A stretch of DNA of 64,000 nucleotides from Flavobacteriaceae bacterium (GCA_016744415.1 JADGEL010000002.1:620001-684000), one strand, 5' to 3'. Positions 8,630-17,625 are shown, numbered from the stretch's first letter. Notes: generated by a model not told the origin, from the sequence alone. Program-made: numbers and translations.

Positions 8630-10960
8630 TTATTGTACTATCAATTTTTGTGTTTCACTGCGCTCACCATCTTCTAATTTTACAATATAAAACCCAGTTC
8701 TAAGGTTTAATTGTGTTTCGAAGCTATTTCTTGAGTTTACTTCAATTTTTTCGGTATGAACTAATTGACCTGTGATTGAATAAATGTCTAATCTCGCCTC
8801 ATTAGAAAAACCATCAATCGACACATATAACCGACCATTAGTAACAGGGTTTGGATATAAACCTAAAGCAGTTTTTTCATAACTATCAACTCCTAATACA
8901 TTTTCTATTTCTAATGATAAAACCGGTGCTTCAGCAGTAGATTCATCACTAATACCATAATAGTGTGCTCCTACAGAACCAGATGCTGCATCAACACTTA
9001 ATCGTAGAAATACATAATCGCCAGCTACTGCACCTGCATCATATTGTGCATTGATATATGCAACAAGAGCGGCATCTCCTATAGCATTAGAATCTACTAA
9101 TCTATCTGTAAATATTTCAGTTCCTAATGGTTCTGTACCACTAATATCTCTTATTATATATGCATCTTGGATTCCCGTCACAGATCCAGAAGGATCGGCA
9201 AAACTCTGGTCATAAAAATCACTAGGTGAAATTGTACTTACAGAGCTATATGGCAAACCATATAAATCAATATCTGAACTAATCCAATGCCTGATATAAG
9301 CTATATTCACATTTAAATTTGCCGAAACAACTAGCTTACCTGCCGGACGCACTGGTAATTGGAAAGGAATAATTGCATTGGTCGTAAAACCAGCACCAGT
9401 AGAGGCGCTTTGACCTACTTTTAAAACTATAGTACCATCAATTCCGTTACCATTTAACCATGGGTTTGTACTTCCTTCTGCTAAATTTGAAACATCAGAT
9501 ATAATACCATCTCCTGTTGGATTGATATCATAACTTGTTGTTGGATTTCCACCACCATCTGGACTTACAGATAAATTAAACAGTTGCGAAGCATAACTTC
9601 TACCATTATAAGCGATAACAGCAATGTCTTGATAATCTCCAGCTTCAGAAATAATAGGTGTAAAAACAATGTTACCCGTATCATCGCCATTATCGGTCAA
9701 TACAGCAAAACTCGGTAAGTTTGTAGCTGTAAATGAAATTGCATCTCCACCTATTGTTGAAGCTGCAAAATCTACTTGTAAGGTCTCACCTTCTATCATA
9801 GATTTATCCCCAATTACTGGTGTAATGATTGCTGGATCAGAATCTGCGACTCCTGTAATGGTAACTTGACCTGCATCAGGTACTGCTTTAACCAAGGCAT
9901 ATTTATTAGATCCATTATTTATTATTTGAGCATCAACAGAAGAACCATTTTGAGTTGCTGAAATACTTACCCAAGAATTATCAATTCTAATTTTTACAGA
10001 TAACGGAAAATAAAATACCGCATCTAACATATCATCAGTTAATGTAAATTTTATTTCTGTTGCAGCAACATTATCAACAGTTAGGTTATGTGTTGCAAAA
10101 GATTGCGAATATTGAGCTACTTCTGTAAAACCTGCTACCCATAAATCTGGCTTGTCAGTTAAGTATTGTAAAAACTCATCTACTAAGGTTTCGTTTGCAA
10201 CTCCATTAATCGCATGAAAATGAGTACTCCCCCATCCTCTATAATAGTTTGTTCCATACAAAGTAGAAGTCGTATTCATTAACGGCAAAATATAGGTGTC
10301 TCTTTTTGTATCATCTGGATACAAGAAATGTGAAGAAACGCTATTTACATTTAAGTAATCAACAATATCATGGTTATTCAGCAATCCTGTAGTCCCCCTA
10401 TTAGCTATAAAAACTTTTCGCATTTCAGTTTCATTTCCCTCACCATATGGGTATGCATATGTTAAACAATCATTATTGCCTGAAGTAACTTCAGTGTTTA
10501 CTTTAGTTTGCGTTGTCTGCAAGCGTGATAAATATTCTGCATCCGTAGGATTAACCTCTCCTGCCCCAGAATCTGGATTGTTATACCAGTTTCGATCATC
10601 ATGCCCATTAATTTGACTTCCTTTAGCTGCAACACCATTATACAAACTCCAATTTGACACATTGTATGCAGGGTCCGCTTCTGTAATAACAAACCAAGTA
10701 AAATTAAAACCATATTTATCAATCATCGAATCCCAAAAAGGAACTTCAGGTTCAATATTATCATCAATAGTAATCGTAAAAGCAGAAAGCTTATCATCAT
10801 TCCACATACAAACATCAGCCTCGCCAACATTCGATGGCCAAACTTTATCCGTCACTGTAAAACGTGATGACCCTGTAGGATCCAAATTAAGTGTATTTTG
10901 CGCAATCGATTGCGCAAAAATTGCTAACAGTACTATAGTTATCGTAATTTTTTGTTTCAT
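8630..10960 (-). CDS. Secreted NodB-like polysaccharide deacetylase relative with CBM-like module and T9SS tail
   Basis: 776 residues from the ATG at 10958-10960, which begins a clean signal peptide (MKQKITITIVLLAIFAQSIAQ region). An upstream in-frame ATG at 11062 would translate the operator at 11005, so I reject it. Residues about 40-330 fit a NodB/CE4 deacetylase fold: TITIDD (D66, D67) as motif 1, GHDDRN (H120) as motif 2, YAYPYG (168-173) as motif 3, and a late H247/H249. Motif 2 is normally H-x3-H; here the second position is N124, so metal binding and activity are uncertain. Then follow an Ig-like domain, one shared DNRLRE/CBM96-like module and a T9SS type A tail. It is probably first in an operon with the gene at 6983. 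It could act as a de-esterifying or de-N-acetylating enzyme, or as an inactive binding relative. Confidence 0.8.
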   Translation of the reverse strand: MKQKITITIVLLAIFAQSIAQNTLNLDPTGSSRFTVTDKVWPSNVGEADVCMWNDDKLSAFTITIDDNIEPEVPFWDSMIDKYGFNFTWFVITEADPAYNVSNWSLYNGVAAKGSQINGHDDRNWYNNPDSGAGEVNPTDAEYLSRLQTTQTKVNTEVTSGNNDCLTYAYPYGEGNETEMRKVFIANRGTTGLLNNHDIVDYLNVNSVSSHFLYPDDTKRDTYILPLMNTTSTLYGTNYYRGWGSTHFHAINGVANETLVDEFLQYLTDKPDLWVAGFTEVAQYSQSFATHNLTVDNVAATEIKFTLTDDMLDAVFYFPLSVKIRIDNSWVSISATQNGSSVDAQIINNGSNKYALVKAVPDAGQVTITGVADSDPAIITPVIGDKSMIEGETLQVDFAASTIGGDAISFTATNLPSFAVLTDNGDDTGNIVFTPIISEAGDYQDIAVIAYNGRSYASQLFNLSVSPDGGGNPTTSYDINPTGDGIISDVSNLAEGSTNPWLNGNGIDGTIVLKVGQSASTGAGFTTNAIIPFQLPVRPAGKLVVSANLNVNIAYIRHWISSDIDLYGLPYSSVSTISPSDFYDQSFADPSGSVTGIQDAYIIRDISGTEPLGTEIFTDRLVDSNAIGDAALVAYINAQYDAGAVAGDYVFLRLSVDAASGSVGAHYYGISDESTAEAPVLSLEIENVLGVDSYEKTALGLYPNPVTNGRLYVSIDGFSNEARLDIYSITGQLVHTEKIEVNSRNSFETQLNLRTGFYIVKLEDGERSETQKLIVQ
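10896..10919. promoter_or_regulatory. 24-bp perfect palindrome inside the signal-peptide codons
   Basis: The sequence from 10896 to 10919 is a perfect 24-bp palindrome centred on the CpG at 10907-10908, with core GCGCAATCGATTGCGC. It shares CAATCGATTG with the intergenic operators but lies inside codons 15-21 of the deacetylase-like gene. It is placed about 100 bp from the operator at 11005, so it could be an auxiliary operator for DNA looping. Confidence 0.55.
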
Positions 10961-11004
10961 TATAATATATATTGGGGATTTATTGATTTTGTAAAAATAA
11001 CAAA

Positions 11005-11018
11005 TACAATCGATTGTA
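11005..11018. promoter_or_regulatory. LacI-type operator of the deacetylase operon
   Basis: TACAATCGATTGTA, identical to the site at 4181, lies 45 bp upstream of the start codon at 10960 and between that gene and the end of the 11097 gene. Confidence 0.7.
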
Positions 11019-11096
11019 CAAAATAATTTTGAAACAATTATAAAATATTTATTTGTAATCATCTCTCATTAACAATAGATTATGAAAATAAGAAGA

Positions 11097-13235
11097 TTAC
11101 CAAATAAAAACTGTTTGTTTTTTAGTTACTCCTTCAATAGAATATTCTAGTAAATATTTACCGGTTTCAGCATTTAGATTTTCAGTTCTAAAAACTCCAT
11201 TTACTATTTCTGAAAACTTCAATGCTCTTTTCAAAACTTCCTTTCCTTTATATGTAAATAACTTTAATTCAATCGGATTTTCATTTTCAAATCCTAAAAA
11301 GTATAGATTTACATTACCCACATCCATAGGGTTTGATGAACTTACAATTATATTTTTAATTTCTTTTAATTGAGCTTCTCCTATTTTTGATAAAGCTGGA
11401 TATCCAAGCTTAATTTCTAGTTTTGGATGCTTGTCTATTTTGTCACTATTGGCACTAATAAAACTCCAACGATTATAATCAGTAACATCCCTGGCATTCG
11501 GATTCATTCTTAAAAAAATATAATCTCCAGCTTTACTTCCGTTTTCTAATACAGTATTTATATAACTTTTCAATCCTTCCTTTCCAGATTTAATTGCTTT
11601 GACTTCTCCTCCAAAATGTTTAAAACCTACATAATTATTTTGGATTGGTCTTGCTTTTAAATCTTGTCCAAAAGTACCTTGATAATACATCTCTTCAGCT
11701 ACCCAATAATTTGATTTTGGAGCCAATCCATAAAGATCTATACCCCCTTGTGGCTTGTTATCAATCTTTTTTAAATAGACCTTGAAATCGACAGATAAAA
11801 TTTCTTTTCCTCCTGGAATTATTGGCAACTCGAATGGAAAAACACCTGCTCCATCTATCCCTTCACCAACTCCACCAACTCTAATTTGAGGTTGACCATC
11901 CCAATCTCCTTTTCCTTTTGAGTGAATTTGTCTATCTGAAACCTCAGCTATAATTGTAAAAGTTTGATTTGATTCATTGATTTTAGTAAACTCAAATGCA
12001 CCAATATTTACAAAATTCCCGAGAGATCTCTTGTTTAAGCTAGCATCAAGTTTAGGTGCTAATTCTGAAGTTCCGTTATTCAATGCTCTAGAATTTTTGC
12101 TTAGAGAAAAGTCAAACTTAGCCCAGTTTTGAAAACACAAATCGTAGTCATGAACATTCACAGGTAAAGTTAAATTATAATCCGCTAACCCTTTAACTTT
12201 TTCAAACACCAAATCATTGGTTAAATTGTTTCTAATAACCAGTCCTGTTGAATTTTCATTACCAATTATCTTAATTGCTATGGGTGTATTGATCTCATTA
12301 GAATTTAATACGTCCAAACCAAAATAAGGATTGACGACTGTATTGTTTACAATTTTAGAATTAGTGACTTCTCCATTTAATGAGATTCCATTTTCACTAT
12401 TACTGAGAATAACATTGTTCTCAATTATCGTTTCTGATATCTTAGATATATCACTAAATATTCCGTTGAGTTTTCCTAAATTATCTCGTTGAGTAGATAC
12501 AAAATTAATAATGGTATTCCCCCTAAATACATTTCCTTTTAGAGCATCGTCATTTAAATAAAATCCACTATTTATTGATATGGTTTTCGCTACACTTTCT
12601 TTGATTAAATTATATTCAAATAAATTATAGTCTCCAGAAACTTCGACAGCATTTTTGTTGAAATATTCAATTCTATTATTTCTAACTTGATTTTTTTGCC
12701 CTGAAACTATAATTGCAGTTTTGAAGTTTTTGAATCTATTACTCTCCACTTTACATTGACTTCCGTTTATTTTTATCCCAACATTACTTTCATTTTCTGA
12801 TAAAAATTTACTCGACAATATTCGAATCTTAGTACTATTTAGATGTACAAAAACAACACTCTCTTTTGATGAATTATTAAATATAATATTTGAAAAAGAC
12901 CACCGAGATGCGGTGGCCGTATCAGTTCCGAAAACAATAGAGTTAACGATTGCTTTTTCACCTTTAACAACATCTACTTTAATATATTTAGTATTTTCTC
13001 CAATTACAATTACATCACCATGATCTCCTGAAAGCAAGTGTATTTTATCCCCAGCTTCAAATTGTTTTCCTTCTTCGAATACAGACGCTAAGCTCCCCCA
13101 CGGGTTACTTTGACTACCTATATTATCTATATTTCCATTTTCTGGATCACAGAAATAATCTGTTGCAAAGAGTGATTGAATTCCAGCAAAAAGGATTAAT
13201 ATAATTAAAAATATATTTTTGATTAGGTGTACCAT
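11097..13235 (-). CDS. Secreted beta-helix protein, divergent member of the cluster
   Basis: 712 residues. Signal peptide 1-25; a right-handed beta-helix about 26-415 opening with DYFCDPENGNIDNIGSQ and with many NN turns; a diverged DNRLRE/CBM96-like module about 425-640 (GVFPFELPIIPGG, GGIDLYGLA, GDYIFLRMN); and a C-terminal about 70 residues that look like a T9SS sorting domain (SSSNPMDVGNVNLYF, GKYLLEYS). Unlike the other helices it has no HDDG motif and its core repeats are less regular, so it may bind rather than cleave or may take a different substrate. It is divergent from the oxygenase gene at 13612; the shared 377-bp gap holds one operator that could control both genes. Confidence 0.8.
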   Translation of the reverse strand: MVHLIKNIFLIILILFAGIQSLFATDYFCDPENGNIDNIGSQSNPWGSLASVFEEGKQFEAGDKIHLLSGDHGDVIVIGENTKYIKVDVVKGEKAIVNSIVFGTDTATASRWSFSNIIFNNSSKESVVFVHLNSTKIRILSSKFLSENESNVGIKINGSQCKVESNRFKNFKTAIIVSGQKNQVRNNRIEYFNKNAVEVSGDYNLFEYNLIKESVAKTISINSGFYLNDDALKGNVFRGNTIINFVSTQRDNLGKLNGIFSDISKISETIIENNVILSNSENGISLNGEVTNSKIVNNTVVNPYFGLDVLNSNEINTPIAIKIIGNENSTGLVIRNNLTNDLVFEKVKGLADYNLTLPVNVHDYDLCFQNWAKFDFSLSKNSRALNNGTSELAPKLDASLNKRSLGNFVNIGAFEFTKINESNQTFTIIAEVSDRQIHSKGKGDWDGQPQIRVGGVGEGIDGAGVFPFELPIIPGGKEILSVDFKVYLKKIDNKPQGGIDLYGLAPKSNYWVAEEMYYQGTFGQDLKARPIQNNYVGFKHFGGEVKAIKSGKEGLKSYINTVLENGSKAGDYIFLRMNPNARDVTDYNRWSFISANSDKIDKHPKLEIKLGYPALSKIGEAQLKEIKNIIVSSSNPMDVGNVNLYFLGFENENPIELKLFTYKGKEVLKRALKFSEIVNGVFRTENLNAETGKYLLEYSIEGVTKKQTVFIW

Positions 13236-13397
13236 GAGGTAAAGTATTAAATTTTATTTTTAGAATATATTTTCAATTAATTACTTCTGTATCTTTCTAA
13301 ATATTAAGCCTCTTAAAGTGAATCTTATCTTGATAAAGCAAATATAGATTCTCGTATTAGATATATTACTTCTAATATAAATAATTAAATTTTTAAA

Positions 13398-13411
13398 TAC
13401 AATCGATTGGC
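13398..13411. promoter_or_regulatory. LacI-type operator overlapping the oxygenase promoter
   Basis: TACAATCGATTGGC shares the CAATCGATTG core. On the plus strand the TTG at 13407-13409 and TATATTTG at 13430-13437 are spaced 20 bp apart, which matches a Bacteroidota -33/-7 promoter. The operator therefore covers the -33 element, as expected for a repressor site. The position between divergent genes suggests joint control of 11097-13235 and 13612 onward. Confidence 0.7.
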
Positions 13412-13429
13412 AAATTTAATAAAAATATT

Positions 13430-13437
13430 TATATTTG
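13430..13437 (+). promoter_or_regulatory. -7 promoter element of the oxygenase operon
   Basis: TATATTTG matches TAnnTTTG, with a TTG 20 bp upstream inside the operator. The predicted start lies about 165 nt before the ATG at 13612, giving a long 5' leader in which I see no gene or clear fold. Confidence 0.6.
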
Positions 13438-13611
13438 ACCAAATTAAAAAATCAAGTTTTGATGAAATAGTGAGTTAAAGGGAGAATTGGCTTTAAATTA
13501 TTGATAATTTCAAAAACCCAGAAGAAGTAGAAAATTAGGTGAAATTATTTAACAAATGTAACCCTACCATTGGTTAACCGAAAACGAATTAACACCTCAT
13601 AAAAGGATAGA

Positions 13612-15924
13612 ATGATTGATATAGAACCACAAGTTAAAAAGAAGATACAACCACAAAAAGCAATGCCAAGTCCTCAAATAAAACTCGATTATTCTTTAAC
13701 TGGTGAAAACGCAAACCTTGCCATAGAATTAGGTTTGGCAGAAGCAGACTGGTATCAAAGTCCCATCAAAAGAGCAGAAATGCGAAAATTACTTACTCGT
13801 AAAAATGGGCCTGCAATTCGTGACACCTTATTACTCATTACAATTTTAGTTGGTACGGCAATTGCTACCGTGCAACTTTGGGGTACTTGGTGGGCTGCAA
13901 TTCCTTACTTAATTTATGCTGTATTCTATGGAACGAGTTCTGACTCTAGATGGCATGAATGCAGCCATGGAACTCCTTTTAAAACAGACTGGATGAACAA
14001 TTTGGTCTATGAAGTTGCTTCTTTTATGGTGATGCGAGAATCTGTAGTTTGGAGGTGGAGCCATACCAGACATCATAGTGATACAATTATTGTAGGACGA
14101 GACCCTGAAATACAATTACCACGACCACCAGACATTAAAGGACTGGTTTTATCATTGTTCAATATTGAAGTTTACAAAACCTACTACCCAAGTTTAATAC
14201 ATCATTCCTTTGGAAAAATTACCGATGCAGAAAAAACCTATATTCCAGAAATGGAATTCAGTAAGATCTTTAAAAATGCACGAATTGTATTAGCTATTTA
14301 CCTTCTAATAATTGCATCAGCGATAATCTTACAATCATGGATTCCAATTTTCTTATTTATACTCCCTCAGTTTTTTGGCACTTGGCTGATGATTATTCAC
14401 AACACAACACAACATGCTGGTTTAGCAGAAAATGTTTTAGATCATCGTTTAAATTGCCGTACGGTATATATGAATCCTATCAGTCGTTTTATCTATTGGA
14501 ATATGAATTATCATGTTGAACATCATATGTTTCCATTAGTTCCTTACCATGCACTTCCTAAATTACACAAATTAGTAAAAGACGATTGTCCGCCAGTATA
14601 TACCTCTATTTACAAAGCTTGGAAAGAAATTATACCAACCATTCTACGCCAAGTAAAAGAACCTGCATATTATGTAAAACGTAAACTTCCAAAAGCTAAA
14701 GCACAAATTGTTGAAGGTGTAGTAAAATCAAACAAAACTCCTGACACAGATGGTTGGTTAGATATTTGCCCAGATTCAGAACTTGGTATGGATGATATTC
14801 TTCGGTTTGACCATATAAAAAAAACCTTTGCACTTTACCGTAACAAAAAAGGAAAACTCTTTGCTACAGATGGTATTTGTACACATGGTAATACCCATTT
14901 GAGTTCAGGATTGATCAAAGGAAAAATTATTGAATGCCCAAAACACAATGGGCGTTTTAACCTAACAGATGGATCTCCGGCACGTTCGCCTGTTTGCCGT
15001 GGACTTGCTACGTATCCTATTGAAAATCGTAGTGGACGTATCTTGCTCAATATAGAAAAAGCAGGAGGTGTTGGTGCTCGTACAGAACAAATCTATAACC
15101 TACGCGTGGTAAGTAACAATAACGTAGCTACGTTTATCAAAGAACTTGTTTTGGAACCAATTAATAATGAAGAAAAAATTGATTTTACACCAGGAGATTA
15201 TCTACAAATCGACATTCCAACATATAAAAATATTGCATTTCAAGACTTTGAGATTTCTGCACCATATGATGCTATATGGAAAGCCCAAGGCATTTTTAAA
15301 TTAAACGCGAGTAATACCGAAACAGCTCGAAGAAACAATTATTCTTTAGCTTCGAATGGAATAACAGAAAGGCAACTCAAATTAAATGTACGCATCGCTA
15401 CACCACCAACCGGTCAAGATTGCCTTCCAGGAATAGGTTCTAGTTATGTTTTTAGTTTAAAGCCTGGGGATACCGTAACTGCAATTGGATCTTTTGGAAA
15501 CTTCCACATTAAGCCTAGTCAAAAGGAAATGATCTATATTGGAGGTGGTGCTGGTATGGCTCCTTTGCGCTCACACATAACCCAATTGTTTAAAAACGAT
15601 GCAACTCCACGAAAAGTTAGTTACTGGTATGGAGCTCGTTCTAAACAAGAGATTTTCTACGAAGACTATTTCCAAAATATTGCTAAAGAACACCACAACT
15701 TTACATTTAAATTGGCACTTTCTAATCCTTTAGAAGAAGATTCATGGACAGGACATGTCGGATTTATTCATCAAGTAGTGTATGAAAACTATTTAAAAAA
15801 TCATCCAAATCCAAAGTCCATTGAGTTTTACCTATGCGGACCACCAATGATGATAAAAGCCTGCTCCAAAATGCTCTCAGAATTGGGAGTTAATGATGAG
15901 CAAATCGCTTACGATGAATTTTAA
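13612..15924 (+). CDS. Self-sufficient oxygenase: di-iron desaturase/hydroxylase + Rieske + NqrF-like reductase fusion
   Basis: 770 residues with three domains. Residues about 60-345 are a membrane fatty-acid-desaturase-type di-iron domain with hydrophobic segments and three histidine boxes: HECSH (115-119), HTRHH (151-155), HVEHH (301-305). Residues about 380-485 are a Rieske ferredoxin with C423-T-H425 and C442-P-K-H445 ligands. Residues about 495-770 are an FAD/NAD(P)H reductase closely resembling the C-terminal part of NqrF (IGGGAGMAPLRSH, YWYGARSKQEIFYEDYF, LCGPPMM); the plant-type ferredoxin of NqrF is replaced by the Rieske domain. NADH electrons would pass FAD to Rieske to di-iron site. 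MocD, MocE and MocF, which demethylate a methylated inosamine (rhizopine), are the same three parts as separate proteins. From the rhamnose context I infer O-demethylation or hydroxylation of a sugar rather than lipid desaturation. First gene of an operon. Confidence 0.85.
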   Translation: MIDIEPQVKKKIQPQKAMPSPQIKLDYSLTGENANLAIELGLAEADWYQSPIKRAEMRKLLTRKNGPAIRDTLLLITILVGTAIATVQLWGTWWAAIPYLIYAVFYGTSSDSRWHECSHGTPFKTDWMNNLVYEVASFMVMRESVVWRWSHTRHHSDTIIVGRDPEIQLPRPPDIKGLVLSLFNIEVYKTYYPSLIHHSFGKITDAEKTYIPEMEFSKIFKNARIVLAIYLLIIASAIILQSWIPIFLFILPQFFGTWLMIIHNTTQHAGLAENVLDHRLNCRTVYMNPISRFIYWNMNYHVEHHMFPLVPYHALPKLHKLVKDDCPPVYTSIYKAWKEIIPTILRQVKEPAYYVKRKLPKAKAQIVEGVVKSNKTPDTDGWLDICPDSELGMDDILRFDHIKKTFALYRNKKGKLFATDGICTHGNTHLSSGLIKGKIIECPKHNGRFNLTDGSPARSPVCRGLATYPIENRSGRILLNIEKAGGVGARTEQIYNLRVVSNNNVATFIKELVLEPINNEEKIDFTPGDYLQIDIPTYKNIAFQDFEISAPYDAIWKAQGIFKLNASNTETARRNNYSLASNGITERQLKLNVRIATPPTGQDCLPGIGSSYVFSLKPGDTVTAIGSFGNFHIKPSQKEMIYIGGGAGMAPLRSHITQLFKNDATPRKVSYWYGARSKQEIFYEDYFQNIAKEHHNFTFKLALSNPLEEDSWTGHVGFIHQVVYENYLKNHPNPKSIEFYLCGPPMMIKACSKMLSELGVNDEQIAYDEF

Positions 15925-15926
15925 AC

Positions 15927-16661
15927 ATGACTACGATGCAACAAAGTAATCAATCTAATGTCGCGCTTTGGGGTCAATACGAAAAACTTCGCCCAATTCA
16001 AATCGAAACTATCTGCGCTAACAACCCGATTGCATATTTGCCATGGGGCGCTATAGAATATCACGGAAATCATAACCCAATAGGTTTGGATGGAATAAAA
16101 GCTCACGGACTTTGTATTGATTTAGCCAAAAATTTAGGTGGTATTGTTTTGTCGCCAGTTTATCAGGCTGCGAATTTAATTAGTTCATATCCAGGAGCAG
16201 ATTTCCCTAAACATTCTATTGAGTTTTCCGAAAAGTTAATCAGATTGACATGTGAAGAATATTTAGAGCAATTAGCCAAACAAGATTTTAAAATAGTAGT
16301 AGTTTTAACGGGGCATGCAGGAGAACCTCATCTTGATATTTTGAGAGATACTTGCGAAACTTTTAACAAAAAATATCCGGATATGTATTTTTGGTATTTA
16401 GCTGAGTTTGATGTTTTATCTGATGATTTATTGATTGCAAATCATTCTGCTATTGGCGAAACTTCTCTCCAATTATTTTATGATGAAAACTTAGTTGATT
16501 TAGATTCACTTCCAAAAGATAGAGAAATTACTTTAGAATTGGATGCTGTTTCAGGCGAAGATCCAAGACCCTCTACCAAAGAATTAGGTAAAAAAATTGC
16601 AACAGCATTTGTTGCAAATGCAAGCAAGAAAATAATAGAGTTACAAAAAAAATATTTTTAA
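15927..16661 (+). CDS. Creatininase-family metal-dependent hydrolase
   Basis: 244 residues, starting 2 nt after the oxygenase stop. The creatininase/MftE fold is shown by WGAIEYHGNHNPIGLD (candidate metal ligands E44, H46, D55), TGHAGE (H130) and HSAIGETS (H173, E178). Known members open cyclic amides (creatinine) or clip peptides (mycofactocin MftE). Here it is embedded between a putative sugar oxygenase and an aldo/keto reductase, so a role on a sugar-derived lactone, amide or cyclic intermediate is possible, but this is inference. I cannot name a substrate. An alternative start at M4 is possible. Confidence 0.8.
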   Translation: MTTMQQSNQSNVALWGQYEKLRPIQIETICANNPIAYLPWGAIEYHGNHNPIGLDGIKAHGLCIDLAKNLGGIVLSPVYQAANLISSYPGADFPKHSIEFSEKLIRLTCEEYLEQLAKQDFKIVVVLTGHAGEPHLDILRDTCETFNKKYPDMYFWYLAEFDVLSDDLLIANHSAIGETSLQLFYDENLVDLDSLPKDREITLELDAVSGEDPRPSTKELGKKIATAFVANASKKIIELQKKYF

Positions 16662-16662
16662 A

Positions 16663-17625
16663 ATGAAGTATCGAAAACTTGGAAGAACCGGATTAGAAGT
16701 AAGTGAAATAAGTTTAGGCACTTGGGCTTTTGGGAATAATGTTTATGGTGGTGTTGATGAAAAAGATGGCATCAAAGCAATCCATGAAGGGATGGATTTG
16801 GGTATCAATTTATTTGATACTGCTCCGCAATATGGTACTGCAGAACAAGATGGTGTTGCAGAAATTGTATTAGGAAAAGCACTAAAAGGTATCCGAGATA
16901 AAGTACATATTTCTACAAAATTTGGCAGAAACCCAACCATGTTTGGTGGTGCTTCACAGTTTTATAAATCTAGAGTTATTGACTCTGTAGAAGAAAGTTT
17001 GAAACGATTACAAACCAATCATATTGATGTACTATTTTTTCATTCTCCTTTTGGACCTGATGAAATTCAGGATGATGTTTGGGAAGGATTAGAACAAGTC
17101 AAAAAAGAAGGTAAAGTTGGTTTTGTTGGTCATTCAATTTCTATGTTTCATCAAACAGAAAATATGGCACGTGAATGGGCAAAAGAAAATAAAATTGATG
17201 TCATACAAGTAGTGTTGAGTTTGATGAATAGAGAATCACAAGAATTGGTAGAAGAGTTACAAAAATATCCAATTGGTGTTGTCGCAAGAGAATGTATGGC
17301 AAATGGTTTTTTAGCTGGAGTCTTTACCAAAGAAACTGTTTTTACACCAGGAACTTTAAATGCACGTTATTCTCGCGAAGAAATTATTGAGCGAATCAAT
17401 CAAGTTGATGATTTTTCTTTCTTAATGCGTAATGATATTGATAATATGCCACAAGCAGCAATGAAATGGGTGTTGGATCAAAAAGGAGTTTCTACCGTTT
17501 TATCTGGTGCAAAAAATTCTATGGAATTAAAAGGAGCTGCATCAGCATCCTATGCAAATTCATATACAGAAGCTGAATTAAAAAGAGCCATCGAAGTTTT
17601 GAAAAAGAATTTTGAGGCTGCATAA
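16663..17625 (+). CDS. Aldo/keto reductase
   Basis: 320 residues, 1 nt after the creatininase-family gene. The AKR (alpha/beta)8 barrel is clear from LGRTGLEVSEISLGTWAFG and the catalytic tetrad D52, Y57, K86, H127. It is an NAD(P)H-linked oxidoreductase of aldehydes or sugars, related to the YgjR/Gfo-like and L-fucose/D-threo-aldose dehydrogenase-like AKRs. In this operon it may oxidise or reduce a rhamnose derivative, or handle lactaldehyde or formaldehyde from demethylation; the sequence does not decide between these. Confidence 0.85.
   Translation: MKYRKLGRTGLEVSEISLGTWAFGNNVYGGVDEKDGIKAIHEGMDLGINLFDTAPQYGTAEQDGVAEIVLGKALKGIRDKVHISTKFGRNPTMFGGASQFYKSRVIDSVEESLKRLQTNHIDVLFFHSPFGPDEIQDDVWEGLEQVKKEGKVGFVGHSISMFHQTENMAREWAKENKIDVIQVVLSLMNRESQELVEELQKYPIGVVARECMANGFLAGVFTKETVFTPGTLNARYSREEIIERINQVDDFSFLMRNDIDNMPQAAMKWVLDQKGVSTVLSGAKNSMELKGAASASYANSYTEAELKRAIEVLKKNFEAA

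Noticed and set aside
10961-11062. An upstream in-frame ATG at 11062 for the deacetylase-like gene
   Set aside because: The extension would translate through the operator at 11005-11018, whereas the ATG at 10960 begins a normal signal peptide.
13612-15924. Simple lipid fatty-acid desaturase
   Set aside because: The histidine boxes fit, but the fused Rieske and NqrF-like reductase, the operon partners and the shared operator favour a catabolic oxygenase; lipid desaturation remains the null alternative.
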